DNA of 48,934 nucleotides from an uncultured Alistipes sp. (GCF_902388705.1 NZ_CABMQJ010000015.1:1-48934); one strand, 5' to 3'. Positions 1 to 8,733 are shown, numbered from the stretch's first letter. Program-made: numbers and translations. Notes: generated by a model from the sequence alone, not told the origin.

Positions 1-1231
1 TGCCGCGTCCGCGACCGCCACCCGAACCTCCGCGGCCGCTACGGCCACGACCGAAACCACCCCGGCCGTTATTGACCGCGGGATTGTATACGGGGCCCTT
101 GCCCACGCTGGCGGGAAGATCGGCCTTACGAATCTCCTTTTCAATGAATTTCTCAATCGCATGGAACTTGCCCTGCTCCTCCTCGCTGACGAACGTCACG
201 GCGCTGCCCGTAGCGGCGGCACGCGCCGTACGGCCGATACGGTGGATGTAATCCTCGGGGTCGTGCGGCACGTCGTAATTGATGACCAGTCCGATGTCCT
301 CGATGTCGATACCGCGCGCCACGATATCCGTAGCCACGAGTATGGTCACCTTGTTGTTCTTGAAGTTGAGCATCACCTCCTCGCGCTGGGCCTGCTCCAA
401 ATCGGAATGCATGGCGGCCACATCGAGTTTCATGCGTTTGAGCGTATGGGCGAGCTCCTTGACCTTGAGTTTCGAGGAGGAGAAGATAATCGTCTTCGAG
501 TCGGTCGGCTCGGCGAACATCTCGCGGATGATGCCCAGCTTCTGGTTCTCGTAGCAGACATATGCCGACTGGTCGATGGCCTCGTTGGGTTTCGAAATGG
601 CGATATTGACCTCGGCGGGGTTGCGCAGAATCGTTTTGGCCAGCTCGCGGATCTTCGGGGGAAGCGTCGCCGAGAACATAATCGTCTGCCGCTCCTTGGG
701 CATGTACGACACGATTTTCATGATGTCTTCGCTGAAACCCATGTCGAGCATGCGGTCGGCTTCGTCGAGAATCAGGCACTCGACGTGCGAAAGGTCGACG
801 CCGCTGTTCTGAATATGCGAAATCATGCGCCCGGGAGTGGCGATTACCACGTCGGAACCCATCAGCATGCCCCGCTTCTGCACGTCCCAGCCCTTGCCGT
901 CGCCGCCGCCGTAAACAACCGTGGTCGAAACGGGCAGGTAGTACGAAAAGCCCTGGAACTGCTGGTCGATCTGCTGCGCCAACTCGCGGGTCGGCACGAT
1001 AATCATCGACTTTATCACATTGTCCTCGTTGCCCTCGAGCAGCAGCCTGTTCAACAACGGCAGCGTATAAGCCGCCGTTTTGCCCGTTCCGGTCTGGGCG
1101 CAGCCGATTATGTCACGCCCCTCGAGGATTACCGGAATGGTGTGCTCCTGCACGGGGGTCATTTCCTGAAAATTCATATCTTCGAGTCCGTCGAGGATCT
1201 CATCCTCCAGCTCGAGTTCGTCAAATCGCAT
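1..1231 (-). CDS. DEAD-box RNA helicase, RhlE type (C-terminus beyond window)
   Basis: ATP-dependent RNA helicase of the RhlE/DeaD group, expected to remodel RNA in ribosome assembly or RNA decay in the cytoplasm. Reading the minus strand from the ATG at 1231 gives about 410 residues with the family motifs in order: Q motif region, AQTGTGKT (Walker A), PTRELAQQ, LILDEADRMLDMGF (DEAD box), SAT, and HRIGRTARA (motif VI). The last coded stretch, at positions 1-70, is very rich in Gly and Arg, as in the RNA-binding tails of RhlE proteins. The frame is still open at base 1, so the true stop lies outside. It starts 21 bases after the miaB stop, so it is probably the last gene of a yitT-miaB-helicase transcript. 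The family is certain; the exact paralogue is not. Confidence 0.93.
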   Translation of the reverse strand, partial: MRFDELELEDEILDGLEDMNFQEMTPVQEHTIPVILEGRDIIGCAQTGTGKTAAYTLPLLNRLLLEGNEDNVIKSMIIVPTRELAQQIDQQFQGFSYYLPVSTTVVYGGGDGKGWDVQKRGMLMGSDVVIATPGRMISHIQNSGVDLSHVECLILDEADRMLDMGFSEDIMKIVSYMPKERQTIMFSATLPPKIRELAKTILRNPAEVNIAISKPNEAIDQSAYVCYENQKLGIIREMFAEPTDSKTIIFSSSKLKVKELAHTLKRMKLDVAAMHSDLEQAQREEVMLNFKNNKVTILVATDIVARGIDIEDIGLVINYDVPHDPEDYIHRIGRTARAAATGSAVTFVSEEEQGKFHAIEKFIEKEIRKADLPASVGKGPVYNPAVNNGRGGFGRGRSGRGGSGGGRGRG

Positions 1232-1252
1232 ATTACGTATTTATTTTTATCC

Positions 1253-2611
1253 TTAAAAAATTTCTTCTCCGAACAATGTCGCGGGCGTACAGCCCGTAAT
1301 GCGCACGCGCACGTAGTCGCCGACATGGTGTCCGCCGCGGTCGAAGACCACGACTTTATTCTGCGATGTACGGCCCGAAAGCTGGTTCTGGTCGCGTTTT
1401 GACGTTCCCTCGACCAGCACTTCGAATTCGCGGCCCACGTCACGCAGGTTGCTTGCATGCCCCAGTTCGTTCTGCAGGGCGATAATCTCGGAAAGGCGCC
1501 GGGACTTCACCTCGTCCGGCACGTCGTCCGGCAGGTGCTTCTGGGCAAAAGTGCCGGGACGCTCCGAGTATTTGAACATATAGGCGAATTCATAACCGAC
1601 CTCGCGCATCAGCGACAGCGTCGCGGCATGCTCCTGCTCGGTTTCCCCCGAGAACCCCGCAATCAGGTCGGTCGTAACGGCACAGTCGGGCAGGTAACGC
1701 CGGATGGCGGCGACGCGGCCGAGGTACCACTCGCGGGTGTATTTGCGGTTCATGCGCTCGAGCATCGACGTGGCGCCCGACTGCGCCGGCAGGTGGATGG
1801 CACGGCAGATATTGGGCATCGAGGCCATGACCTCGAGCAGGCGGTCGCTCATATCCTTGGGATGCGACGTGGCGAAACGCACGCGCAGAAGGGGCGAAAT
1901 CGACGCCACGCGGCGCATCAGTTCCGGGAAGTCGACCTCCCCGGCATGATAGGAATTGACATTCTGCCCCAGCAGCGTCACCTCGCGGTAGCCGTTCCCG
2001 AACAGCGTGCGGGCTTCGGCGACAATCGTTTCCGGATCGCGGCTGCGCTCGCGGCCCCGGGTATAGGGCACCACGCAGTAGGAACAGAAGTTGTTGCAGC
2101 CGCGCATGATGGCCACATAGGCGCTCACGCCGTTGCGATCCAGCCGCACGGGAGCGATTTCGGCATAGGTTTCCTCGGTCGAGAGCAGGACGTTGACGCC
2201 CTTGCCGCCCGCCTCGGCTTCGCGCACCAGGCGCGGCAGGTCGCGGTAGGCGTCGGGGCCGGCCACGACGTCGACCCCGTAAGGGCCTTCGACCAGTTTC
2301 TCCTTGAGCCGCTCGGCCATGCAGCCGATGACGCCCACGATGAGCGCGGGTTTGGCCCGGCGGTAGCGTTTCATCTCCGCGAGGCGCCCCCAGATACGCT
2401 GCTCGGCATTGTCGCGAATCGAACAGGTGTTAATCAGGATGACATCCGCCTCGTCGATTCGTTCGGTGTACACGTATCCCTCCCGCTGCATCACCGACAC
2501 CACGATTTCGGTGTCGCCGACATTCATCTGGCAGCCGTAGGTTTCGACAAAAAGTTTGCGTCCGGCGCCCGACAGGGGGCGCAATGTATTCGTATTGAGT
2601 TTGAATTCCAC
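1253..2611 (-). CDS. miaB: tRNA-2-methylthio-N6-dimethylallyladenosine synthase MiaB
   Basis: Radical SAM methylthiotransferase that converts i6A37 to ms2i6A37 in tRNAs reading UNN codons. Visible are the N-terminal methylthiotransferase domain with its three cluster cysteines (C27 in YGCQMN, C63 in NTCS, C97 in GCMAER), the radical-SAM CxxxCxxC motif at C172/C176/C179 (CNNFCSYC), and a C-terminal TRAM-like RNA-binding domain from about residue 385. The length of 452 aa is normal. The codon at 2609-2611 is GTG, so this is a GTG start; I see no better ATG before the first conserved cysteine. The YitT-like gene ends 11 bases upstream and the helicase starts 21 bases downstream, which suggests co-transcription. 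Confidence 0.95.
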   Translation of the reverse strand: MEFKLNTNTLRPLSGAGRKLFVETYGCQMNVGDTEIVVSVMQREGYVYTERIDEADVILINTCSIRDNAEQRIWGRLAEMKRYRRAKPALIVGVIGCMAERLKEKLVEGPYGVDVVAGPDAYRDLPRLVREAEAGGKGVNVLLSTEETYAEIAPVRLDRNGVSAYVAIMRGCNNFCSYCVVPYTRGRERSRDPETIVAEARTLFGNGYREVTLLGQNVNSYHAGEVDFPELMRRVASISPLLRVRFATSHPKDMSDRLLEVMASMPNICRAIHLPAQSGATSMLERMNRKYTREWYLGRVAAIRRYLPDCAVTTDLIAGFSGETEQEHAATLSLMREVGYEFAYMFKYSERPGTFAQKHLPDDVPDEVKSRRLSEIIALQNELGHASNLRDVGREFEVLVEGTSKRDQNQLSGRTSQNKVVVFDRGGHHVGDYVRVRITGCTPATLFGEEIF

Positions 2612-2622
2612 GTTCTTTTCTG

Positions 2623-3612
2623 TTATTCCGCCTGAATCTCGTTCTTGTCGGGAAATTGCTTGAATCCCTCGCCGAACGTTTCGTAGGCATCCGTCACGAC
2701 CACGAAGGCCGCAGGATCGATTTCCTTGATTTTGTGCTGTACGAGGCGCACCTCCTTGCGGCTGACGACCAGGAAAATCATATCCCGCGACGCATCCGTA
2801 TACATGCCTTTCGACTTGATATAGGTCGCACTGCGGTCGAGGTCTTCGATGATGAAGCGCTTGAGCTCCCGGTGGTGGTCGCTGATGATGAACAGCAGTT
2901 TATCGTACGATGCACCGTCGAGCAGGTAAGCGATGACCCGCGAGGAGATGTAAATCGTAATGAGCGAATAGAGCGTCAGCATCCAGCCGTTCGCAGCCGC
3001 CTCGCCCGTCCCCAGTCCGAAGCCGATGACCGCCAGGCCCGACAGCACGACGAATCCGTCGGCGAGGAAGATGCCCGAGGAGAACCGGATGCCCGCGAAT
3101 TTCTGCAGCAGCATCGCCACGATGTCCGTACCGCCCGTAGTGGCCTGCTGGCGCACGACGATGCCCTGTCCGATACCGATAACCACGGCGCCGATGACGC
3201 ACGTCAGCAGCAGGTCGTTCGACAAATCGAGCCGGCCGCCCAGCAGCAGCGACGGGTCGAGGCTCTCGACCGCCGCGGCATCGGGATAGACCAGCCGCGT
3301 AAGCACGTTCATGAAGCCCGGCGTATAGAGTGCCGCCAGCACCGTGCGCGTGCCGAACTGTCCGCCGAAAACCAGCATGGCCGTGAGCATCAGCGGCACG
3401 TCGAACATATAGCCGAACGTACCCACCTGAATCGCGGGAAAGATATTGTGCAGGACGATGCCCATACCGTACACGCCGCCCGGCACGAAGTTATAGGGAT
3501 TCACGAAAAGCACGAAGCCGGCGCCCATGATCGAGCAGCCGAAAAAAATCAGGAACCACGAGCGCCACCACGCCCACGAGCCCATAGGCTCCAGCAATGC
3601 CTTTGTATTCAT
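2623..3612 (-). CDS. YitT family membrane protein (DUF161/DUF2179)
   Basis: Integral membrane protein of the YitT family, 329 aa. The first 190 or so residues hold about five or six hydrophobic segments, with a glycine-rich region containing GTDIVAMLL. The last 90 residues form a soluble DUF2179-like domain (around VVSRKEVRLVQHKIKEIDP). The family has no settled biochemical role; transport or membrane-linked sensing has been proposed, so I do not assign a substrate. A minus-strand -7 box lies at 3650-3657, about 40 bases before the ATG, so this is probably the first gene of the yitT-miaB-helicase unit. Family assignment is firm, function unknown. Confidence 0.87.
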   Translation of the reverse strand: MNTKALLEPMGSWAWWRSWFLIFFGCSIMGAGFVLFVNPYNFVPGGVYGMGIVLHNIFPAIQVGTFGYMFDVPLMLTAMLVFGGQFGTRTVLAALYTPGFMNVLTRLVYPDAAAVESLDPSLLLGGRLDLSNDLLLTCVIGAVVIGIGQGIVVRQQATTGGTDIVAMLLQKFAGIRFSSGIFLADGFVVLSGLAVIGFGLGTGEAAANGWMLTLYSLITIYISSRVIAYLLDGASYDKLLFIISDHHRELKRFIIEDLDRSATYIKSKGMYTDASRDMIFLVVSRKEVRLVQHKIKEIDPAAFVVVTDAYETFGEGFKQFPDKNEIQAE

Positions 3613-3649
3613 ACCCTGTTATGCTTTATTGTTATCTTTATAAAGTATG

Positions 3650-3657
3650 CAAAGATA
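3650..3657 (-). promoter_or_regulatory. -7 promoter box for yitT-miaB-helicase
   Basis: The minus strand reads TATCTTTG, a perfect match to the Bacteroidetes -7 consensus TAnnTTTG. It lies 38 bases before the yitT-like ATG. No clear -33 TTG was found at the usual distance. Confidence 0.6.
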
Positions 3658-3731
3658 CGATATTCCCCCGAATCCGCCAGCGATAGGGCATGGATTTTTC
3701 GCAGGAAACTTCCGTTTCCGGATTTTATTAT

Positions 3732-3739
3732 TATATTTG
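3732..3739 (+). promoter_or_regulatory. -7 promoter box for plsY
   Basis: TATATTTG fits TAnnTTTG and lies 27 bases before the plsY ATG at 3767. It faces away from the yitT promoter in the same 154-base divergent gap. Confidence 0.55.
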
Positions 3740-3766
3740 CATTATACAAACCCACGTTAAACCACT

Positions 3767-4468
3767 ATGATTCTCACATACTACACCGCTACGACCATGA
3801 TTATCATCGCCTATCTGCTGGGCTCGATTCCGAGCGCCGTGTGGATCGGCAAGAAATATTACGGCATCGACATCCGTGAACACGGCAGCAAAAACGCCGG
3901 CACGACCAACATGCTCCGCGTGCTGGGCCGCCGCGCCGCGCTCCCGGTCTTCGCGCTCGATTTCCTGAAGGGTTTCGTAGCCGTGACAATCATCGACCTG
4001 ATGAAATACGACAGCGTTTTCGCCAACGGCGCGAACGAGGACTGGTTCTACATCCTGCGCTTCATCGCCGTATTCGCCGCCGTCGTGGGGCACATCTTCC
4101 CCATTTTCGCCAATTTCCGCGGCGGCAAGGGCGTAGCGACGCTCGTCGGCGCCATCATGGGCGTCAACGCACCGCTCGTGCTGCTCTGTTTCGGCGTGTG
4201 GTTCCTGGTGCTGATGGTCACCCATTACGTATCGCTGGCGTCGATGGTCGCAGGCTGCAGTTTCCCCGTATTCACGCTCATCTCGCCGAAAGTCAACCAC
4301 CTGGTGCCGTTCATCGTCTTTTCGTTCATCATCGCCATCCTGCTGATTTACACTCACCGCAAGAACATCGAGCGGCTCAAGGCAGGCACCGAATCGAAGA
4401 TATACATCTGGAAACCCCGGCACGTAAAAGTCGAGCCCGGCAAGTCAAAAAAAGACGACAAACAGTAA
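3767..4468 (+). CDS. plsY: Glycerol-3-phosphate 1-O-acyltransferase PlsY
   Basis: Membrane acyltransferase that moves an acyl group from acyl-phosphate to glycerol-3-phosphate, the first step of phospholipid synthesis. The first loop has the conserved YLLGSIPSA motif. The second conserved motif (GSKNAGTTNMLRVLG) and a third glycine-rich motif (FRGGKGVAT) follow, separated by hydrophobic segments. At 233 aa it is slightly longer than many PlsY proteins because of a charged C-terminal tail. A second in-frame ATG at 3797 sits just before the first membrane segment; the upstream ATG is preferred for its position after the promoter. It shares its substrate with the glp genes at 33.6-38.4 kb. Confidence 0.95.
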   Translation: MILTYYTATTMIIIAYLLGSIPSAVWIGKKYYGIDIREHGSKNAGTTNMLRVLGRRAALPVFALDFLKGFVAVTIIDLMKYDSVFANGANEDWFYILRFIAVFAAVVGHIFPIFANFRGGKGVATLVGAIMGVNAPLVLLCFGVWFLVLMVTHYVSLASMVAGCSFPVFTLISPKVNHLVPFIVFSFIIAILLIYTHRKNIERLKAGTESKIYIWKPRHVKVEPGKSKKDDKQ

Positions 4469-4563
4469 CCGTCCGGAACCGTTCCGACAGGACTTTCGGT
4501 GCAAAATGCCGGCTATAAAGGATAAAAATACCGGAATTTTGTGGTAAAATCGTTTTTTTAGTC

Positions 4564-4571
4564 TATCTTTG
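4564..4571 (+). promoter_or_regulatory. -7 promoter box for acyl-CoA synthetase
   Basis: TATCTTTG matches TAnnTTTG. A TTTG at 4538-4541 stands 22 bases upstream as a possible -33 box. The ATG follows at 4592. Confidence 0.6.
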
Positions 4572-4591
4572 TCTCGAATTAGGACGCGACT

Positions 4592-6292
4592 ATGTTACAG
4601 GAGAACCTGATAAAAATATACGAAGCGAGTTTCCGCGACAACCGTGAAATGCCGGCGCTGACCGACTACTTCAAGGAGGAAACTTTTTCGTATTATGAGA
4701 TGGCCAAGGAGATTGCCAAGCTGCACCTCCTCTTCAAAAAGGCCGGAATCAAACAGGGCGACAAAATCGCGTTAATCGGCCGAAACAATCCCCGTTGGTG
4801 CATAACCTATTTAGCGACAATCACCTACGGCGCCGTCATCGTGCCGATTCTGCAGGATTTCACTCCGGCCGACATCATCCACATCATCAACCACTCGGAG
4901 AGCCGCATGCTCTTCCTGGGCGACAATTTCTGGGATAACATCGAAGAGGACCAAATCCGGCAAATCGAAGCCGTGTTCTCGCTCACCGACTTCCATGTCG
5001 TCTACGAACGCGACGGCAAGGCGCTCACCAAATTCCAGCGCGACATCCTGAAGAACTACCGCACCAAATATCCGCGCGGATTCAGCATAAACGACATCAA
5101 ATATCCGGAAATCCCCAACGACCAGGTCATCCTGCTCAATTACACGTCGGGAACCACCGGCTATTCGAAGGGCGTGATGCTCACGGTGAACAACCTGACG
5201 GGCAACGTACAGTTCGCCCGGGAGATGGTCAACACCCAGACCAACACCCTCTATTTCCGCAAGGGCGGGCGTACGCTGTCGTTCCTGCCGCTGGCGCACG
5301 CCTATGGCTGCGCATTCGACTTCCTCTCGCCGCTGGCCGTGGGCGGGCATGTCACCCTGCTGGGTAAGATTCCCTCGCCCAAAATCCTGCTGGAAGCCAT
5401 GGCGGTGGTCAGGCCGACGGTCATCTGCTGCGTGCCGATGATTCTCGAAAAAGTCTACCGCAAGCAGGTGATGCCGATGCTCGAGAAAGGCCCGATGTCG
5501 ATTGCCGTGAAAATTCCGCTGCTCAACACGGCCATCTACTCGGTGATTCGCAAAAAACTGCTGGAAGCATTCGGCAACAACGTCGACATATTCATCGTCG
5601 GCGGCGCCCCGATGAATCAGGAAACCGAAGCGTTCCTGATGAAAATCAAATTCCCGATTACCATCGGCTACGGCATGACCGAGTGTGCGCCGCTCATCAG
5701 TTTTACGCCCGACAACGAGTTCAAGGCCGGATCCTGCGGCCGCTACCTGCAAGGGCTGCTCGAAGTCAAAATCGACTCGCCCGACCCGCAGAACGTGGCC
5801 GGTGAAATCATCGTCCGCGGCGAACACGTGATGAAAGGCTATTACAAGAACGAAAAAGACACCCAGAAGGTGCTCGAGCCCGACGGCTGGCTGCACACGG
5901 GCGATATGGCTACCATGGATCCCGACGGCACGCTTTACATCCGCGGCCGTTCGAAGACGATGATTCTCTCCGGAAGCGGACAGAACATCTATCCCGAAGA
6001 GATCGAGGACAAACTCAACAACATGTACCTCGTACTCGAATCCCTCATACTGGACTCGGGCGAAGGACGCCTCAAGGCGCTGGTCGTCCCCGACTACGAA
6101 CAGGCCGAACAGGAAGGCGTGGACAAAAACGACCTGCCGCAGATCATGCAGAACAACCTCACGGAACTCAACTCCCTGCTGGCTGCCTATTCGCGTGTTT
6201 CGGAACTGGTCATCTACCCCACCGAGTTCGAAAAGACACCGAAACGAAGTATCAAACGTTATCTATACAGCCCTTCGCTATTGAGCAAATAA
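4592..6292 (+). CDS. Long-chain fatty acid-CoA ligase (AMP-forming)
   Basis: ANL-superfamily enzyme that activates fatty acids to acyl-CoA through an acyl-AMP intermediate. The 566 aa protein has the P-loop-like motif YTSGTTGYSKG near residue 187, the YGMTE motif in the middle, and the WLHTGDMATMDPDG and RGRSKTMI motifs of the C-terminal subdomain. A Lys in the final part (KTPKRSIKRYL) matches the family catalytic lysine position. There is no signal peptide; the protein is probably cytoplasmic or membrane-associated. It has its own promoter and follows plsY by 123 bases, so both are linked to membrane lipid synthesis by function more than by transcript. The chain-length preference cannot be read from sequence. 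Confidence 0.92.
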   Translation: MLQENLIKIYEASFRDNREMPALTDYFKEETFSYYEMAKEIAKLHLLFKKAGIKQGDKIALIGRNNPRWCITYLATITYGAVIVPILQDFTPADIIHIINHSESRMLFLGDNFWDNIEEDQIRQIEAVFSLTDFHVVYERDGKALTKFQRDILKNYRTKYPRGFSINDIKYPEIPNDQVILLNYTSGTTGYSKGVMLTVNNLTGNVQFAREMVNTQTNTLYFRKGGRTLSFLPLAHAYGCAFDFLSPLAVGGHVTLLGKIPSPKILLEAMAVVRPTVICCVPMILEKVYRKQVMPMLEKGPMSIAVKIPLLNTAIYSVIRKKLLEAFGNNVDIFIVGGAPMNQETEAFLMKIKFPITIGYGMTECAPLISFTPDNEFKAGSCGRYLQGLLEVKIDSPDPQNVAGEIIVRGEHVMKGYYKNEKDTQKVLEPDGWLHTGDMATMDPDGTLYIRGRSKTMILSGSGQNIYPEEIEDKLNNMYLVLESLILDSGEGRLKALVVPDYEQAEQEGVDKNDLPQIMQNNLTELNSLLAAYSRVSELVIYPTEFEKTPKRSIKRYLYSPSLLSK

Positions 6293-6300
6293 AAGACCCA

Positions 6301-6398
6301 GCAGGTAACCACTTGGATTCTCTATCCCAAATTCTTCATAGTCACTGAATCCATTCCAACAATGAGGCGTCACTAATAGTTCGGTTACCTGCTTTTTT
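6301..6398 (+). terminator. Long-loop hairpin with U-tract, possible structured RNA
   Basis: GCAGGTAACC (6301-6310) pairs perfectly with GGTTACCTGC (6383-6392), followed by six T. The 72-base loop contains a second helix, TGGATTC (6314-6320) with GAATCCA (6347-6353). It starts 8 bases after the acyl-CoA synthetase stop. It can serve as that gene's terminator, but the large ordered loop is unusual for a plain terminator. Confidence 0.6.
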
Positions 6399-6403
6399 CA
6401 CAG

Positions 6404-6436
6404 AAGTTACCCGGAAATACCGGGTAACTTTTTTTT
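6404..6436 (+). terminator. Rho-independent terminator
   Basis: A perfect 11-base stem, AAGTTACCCGG with CCGGGTAACTT, has a five-base AAATA loop and runs into eight T. It lies directly behind the first hairpin and just before the histidine kinase promoter box. Confidence 0.8.
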
Positions 6437-6438
6437 AT

Positions 6439-6446
6439 TATCTTTA
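6439..6446 (+). promoter_or_regulatory. Probable -7 box of the LytS/LytTR pair
   Basis: TATCTTTA differs from TAnnTTTG only at the last base. It ends four bases before the ATG at 6451, which would place transcription start at or next to the start codon. The box begins right after the U-tract of the preceding terminator. Confidence 0.45.
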
Positions 6447-6450
6447 CGGC

Positions 6451-7521
6451 ATGAAAATGACCCGCAAGCAAACCGTCGGTGAAAACCTGCTCTACGTAAT
6501 GGTGTGGGCAGCCATCATTCTGGTACCGGTGCTCAATTCGCAGATGATGTCCGAGCTGCACATCAACCTGGAGAACGTACTCATCGCATGGCGCCAGATC
6601 GCCCCCTATTTCATCATCTTCATCATCCACAACACCGTTCTCGCCCCGCGGCTGATGCTGCGCCGCAAATACAAGAGCTACCTGCTCTGCGACCTGGCGC
6701 TCATCATCGCCGTATTCTGGCTGGTGGACATCTACGAAGAACGCCTCACCGACCATTTCATGCCCCACAGCGACCCCGAAGCCATCGACGCCTACCGCAA
6801 GGCCTCGTTCTCCAACCTGGAGATGTACTGGAACGTCGTGCTGGGATTCTTCATGACGGGCGCCAACACGGGCATCAAACTCATCTACCAGTCGATGCGC
6901 GACGAACAGCAGATGGAAGAGCTCAAGCGGCAGAACCTGGAAGCGGAAATGGATTACCTGAAGTACCAGATCAACCCGCATTTCTTCATGAACACGCTCA
7001 ACAATATCCATGCGCTGATAGACATCGACACGGAATACGCCAAGAACGCGGTTATCGAGCTTTCGAAGATGATGCGTTACGTGCTCTACGATTCAGGACG
7101 CGAGATTATCTCCCTGAACAAGGACATGCAGTTTATCGAAAACTATATCGGGCTGATGCGAATCCGTTATACCGACGCCGTGGACATCCGCGTGGAGTAC
7201 CCGCACGATCTGCCGCAGCAGGTTTCGATTCCGCCGCTGCTGCTGATTGTCTTCGTGGAAAACGCCTTCAAGCACGGCGTGAGCTACAGCAACCCGTCGT
7301 TCATACACATGCGCGTCGACTATGCGGACGGCAAGGTCACCGGCACCATCAGCAACAGCCTCCACGCATCGAAAGAGGGTAAAGCCAACGCCGGAATCGG
7401 CCTGGAAAACGTCCGCAAACGCCTCGCACTGATTTACGGCCCCAAAAACTACTCGCTCGAAATCCGGGAGGAACCCCCTACCTATACCGTAAAACTCGTA
7501 ATACCTACGCTCAATGCTTAA
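6451..7521 (+). CDS. LytS/YehU-type sensor histidine kinase
   Basis: Membrane sensor kinase of the His_kinase (PF06580) type, 356 aa. Four hydrophobic segments occupy about residues 10-145 with only short loops, so there is no large periplasmic sensor domain. The phospho-acceptor is H177 in YQINPHFFMNTLNN, followed by an ATPase domain with FVENAFKHGV and GIGLENVRKRL. The gene overlaps the LytTR response regulator by 8 bases, so the two are translationally coupled and should form a cognate pair. The signal sensed and the target genes cannot be read from the sequence. The start is chosen at the first ATG; it lies unusually close to the promoter box. Confidence 0.93.
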   Translation: MKMTRKQTVGENLLYVMVWAAIILVPVLNSQMMSELHINLENVLIAWRQIAPYFIIFIIHNTVLAPRLMLRRKYKSYLLCDLALIIAVFWLVDIYEERLTDHFMPHSDPEAIDAYRKASFSNLEMYWNVVLGFFMTGANTGIKLIYQSMRDEQQMEELKRQNLEAEMDYLKYQINPHFFMNTLNNIHALIDIDTEYAKNAVIELSKMMRYVLYDSGREIISLNKDMQFIENYIGLMRIRYTDAVDIRVEYPHDLPQQVSIPPLLLIVFVENAFKHGVSYSNPSFIHMRVDYADGKVTGTISNSLHASKEGKANAGIGLENVRKRLALIYGPKNYSLEIREEPPTYTVKLVIPTLNA

Positions 7522-8257
7522 ATGTATCGCCATCGACGACGAGCCGTTGGCTCTGCGTCAGTTAAAAAGCTACATCCAGAAAATCCCCTATTTGGAGCTC
7601 GCGGCAACGTGCAACAATGCGCTCGAAGCCCAGCAGTTCCTCGCAGGACAACACGTCGACCTGATATTCGTGGACATCAACATGCCCGACTTGAGCGGCG
7701 TGGAGTTCGTGCGCTCGCTGGTCGAGAGGCCGATGGTGATCTTCACGACGGCCTATTCGGAATATGCGGTCGAGGGATTCAAACTCGATGCGGTGGACTA
7801 CCTGCTCAAGCCGTTCAGCTTCGCCGATTTCAGCCGTTCGGCAGGCAAGGCCAACTCCCTCTACGAGCTGCGCCACAACCAGCGCACCATATCGACGGAG
7901 GCCGTGTCCGAAGCCCTGCCGCGCGACAAGGAGTATATCTCGGTCAAAGCCGACTACAAGGTTTCGCTGGTCAAAATCAGCGACATCGTCTATCTGGAAA
8001 GCGAGGGGGAATACGTACGCATGCACCTGGCCAACGGTTCGACGATCACCACCCTGTTCCGGCTCAAGAATATGGAAGCGGCGCTGCCCTCGGAAACGTT
8101 CATGCGCGTACACCGCTCCTACATCGTCAACCTGCGCTGCATCAAGGGATATGTCCGCGGCCGGATATTCCTCAGCGACACCGAATACGTTCCCATCGGG
8201 GAAAACTACAAGGAAACCTTCCAGCGTTACATCGACTCGAATTTCAAGAATCTATAA
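7514..8257 (+). CDS. LytTR-family response regulator
   Basis: Two-domain regulator of 247 aa. The N-terminal receiver domain has the acidic pocket D8/D9, the phospho-acceptor D54 in FVDINMPD and K99 in YLLKPF. The C-terminal LytTR DNA-binding domain covers about residues 140-245, with the family pattern around YLESEGEYVRMHL and MRVHRSYIVNL. It is cognate to the overlapping LytS-type kinase. Its stop overlaps by 6 bases with the 3' end of the convergent HSDR_N-like gene. Confidence 0.94.
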   Translation: MLKCIAIDDEPLALRQLKSYIQKIPYLELAATCNNALEAQQFLAGQHVDLIFVDINMPDLSGVEFVRSLVERPMVIFTTAYSEYAVEGFKLDAVDYLLKPFSFADFSRSAGKANSLYELRHNQRTISTEAVSEALPRDKEYISVKADYKVSLVKISDIVYLESEGEYVRMHLANGSTITTLFRLKNMEAALPSETFMRVHRSYIVNLRCIKGYVRGRIFLSDTEYVPIGENYKETFQRYIDSNFKNL

Positions 8258-8704
8258 GGCCGAAAAGTCCGGGAATCCGGATAGCTGGACGTAGGCGCCG
8301 TCACGGTACTCGCAGCAATAGTGCCGCAGGCCGTTGGTCAGGATGACGAACCGCGCTCCGAGCACCGAGTTGTAACGCACGGCCTGTGAGAGCGTACGCT
8401 CGTCGATTCGTATTTCCGGCGCCTTGCATTCGGCCAGCACCAGCGGCTCGGCCCTATCGCCGACCACGACCACGTCGGCGCGCTGCGGCTGCCCGTTGAC
8501 CGGCACGGCATACTCCTGCACGACCCGCTTGGGCAGCACGCCGCAATGCGACACGAGGTAGGCAATCAGGTGGCGGCGCACCCACTCCTCGGGCGTCAGC
8601 ACGAGGTAAATGCCCCGCAGTTCGTCCCACACTTCGACCTGCTCCCCACGGCGGCGGGCACGCAGCCGGATGGCAGGAAAATTGAGTTTAGGAAGTGTCG
8701 ACAT
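8252..8704 (-). CDS. Stand-alone type I restriction R-subunit N-terminal-like protein
   Basis: A 150-residue protein resembling the HSDR_N_2 (PF13588) domain, a PD-(D/E)xK nuclease-like fold found alone in many Bacteroidales. The region RADVVVVGDRAEPLVLAECK carries the D...ExK signature expected of the fold, and a Gln-containing helix follows (TLSQAVRYNS). There are no helicase, methylase or specificity genes nearby, so it is not part of a restriction system here. The start at 8704 is chosen because a minus-strand -7 box (8740-8747) stands 36 bases upstream, inside a longer open frame beginning at 8848. Its cellular role is unknown. Confidence 0.78.
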   Translation of the reverse strand: MSTLPKLNFPAIRLRARRRGEQVEVWDELRGIYLVLTPEEWVRRHLIAYLVSHCGVLPKRVVQEYAVPVNGQPQRADVVVVGDRAEPLVLAECKAPEIRIDERTLSQAVRYNSVLGARFVILTNGLRHYCCEYRDGAYVQLSGFPDFSAL

Positions 8705-8725
8705 TTGAGTTCCGGAAAAGTTTAC

Positions 8726-8733
8726 TATCTTTA
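8726..8733 (+). promoter_or_regulatory. Possible -7 box for the GH2-like gene
   Basis: TATCTTTA is one base off TAnnTTTG and points to the gene at 8826. It interleaves with the opposite-strand promoter of the HSDR_N-like gene. Confidence 0.4.
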
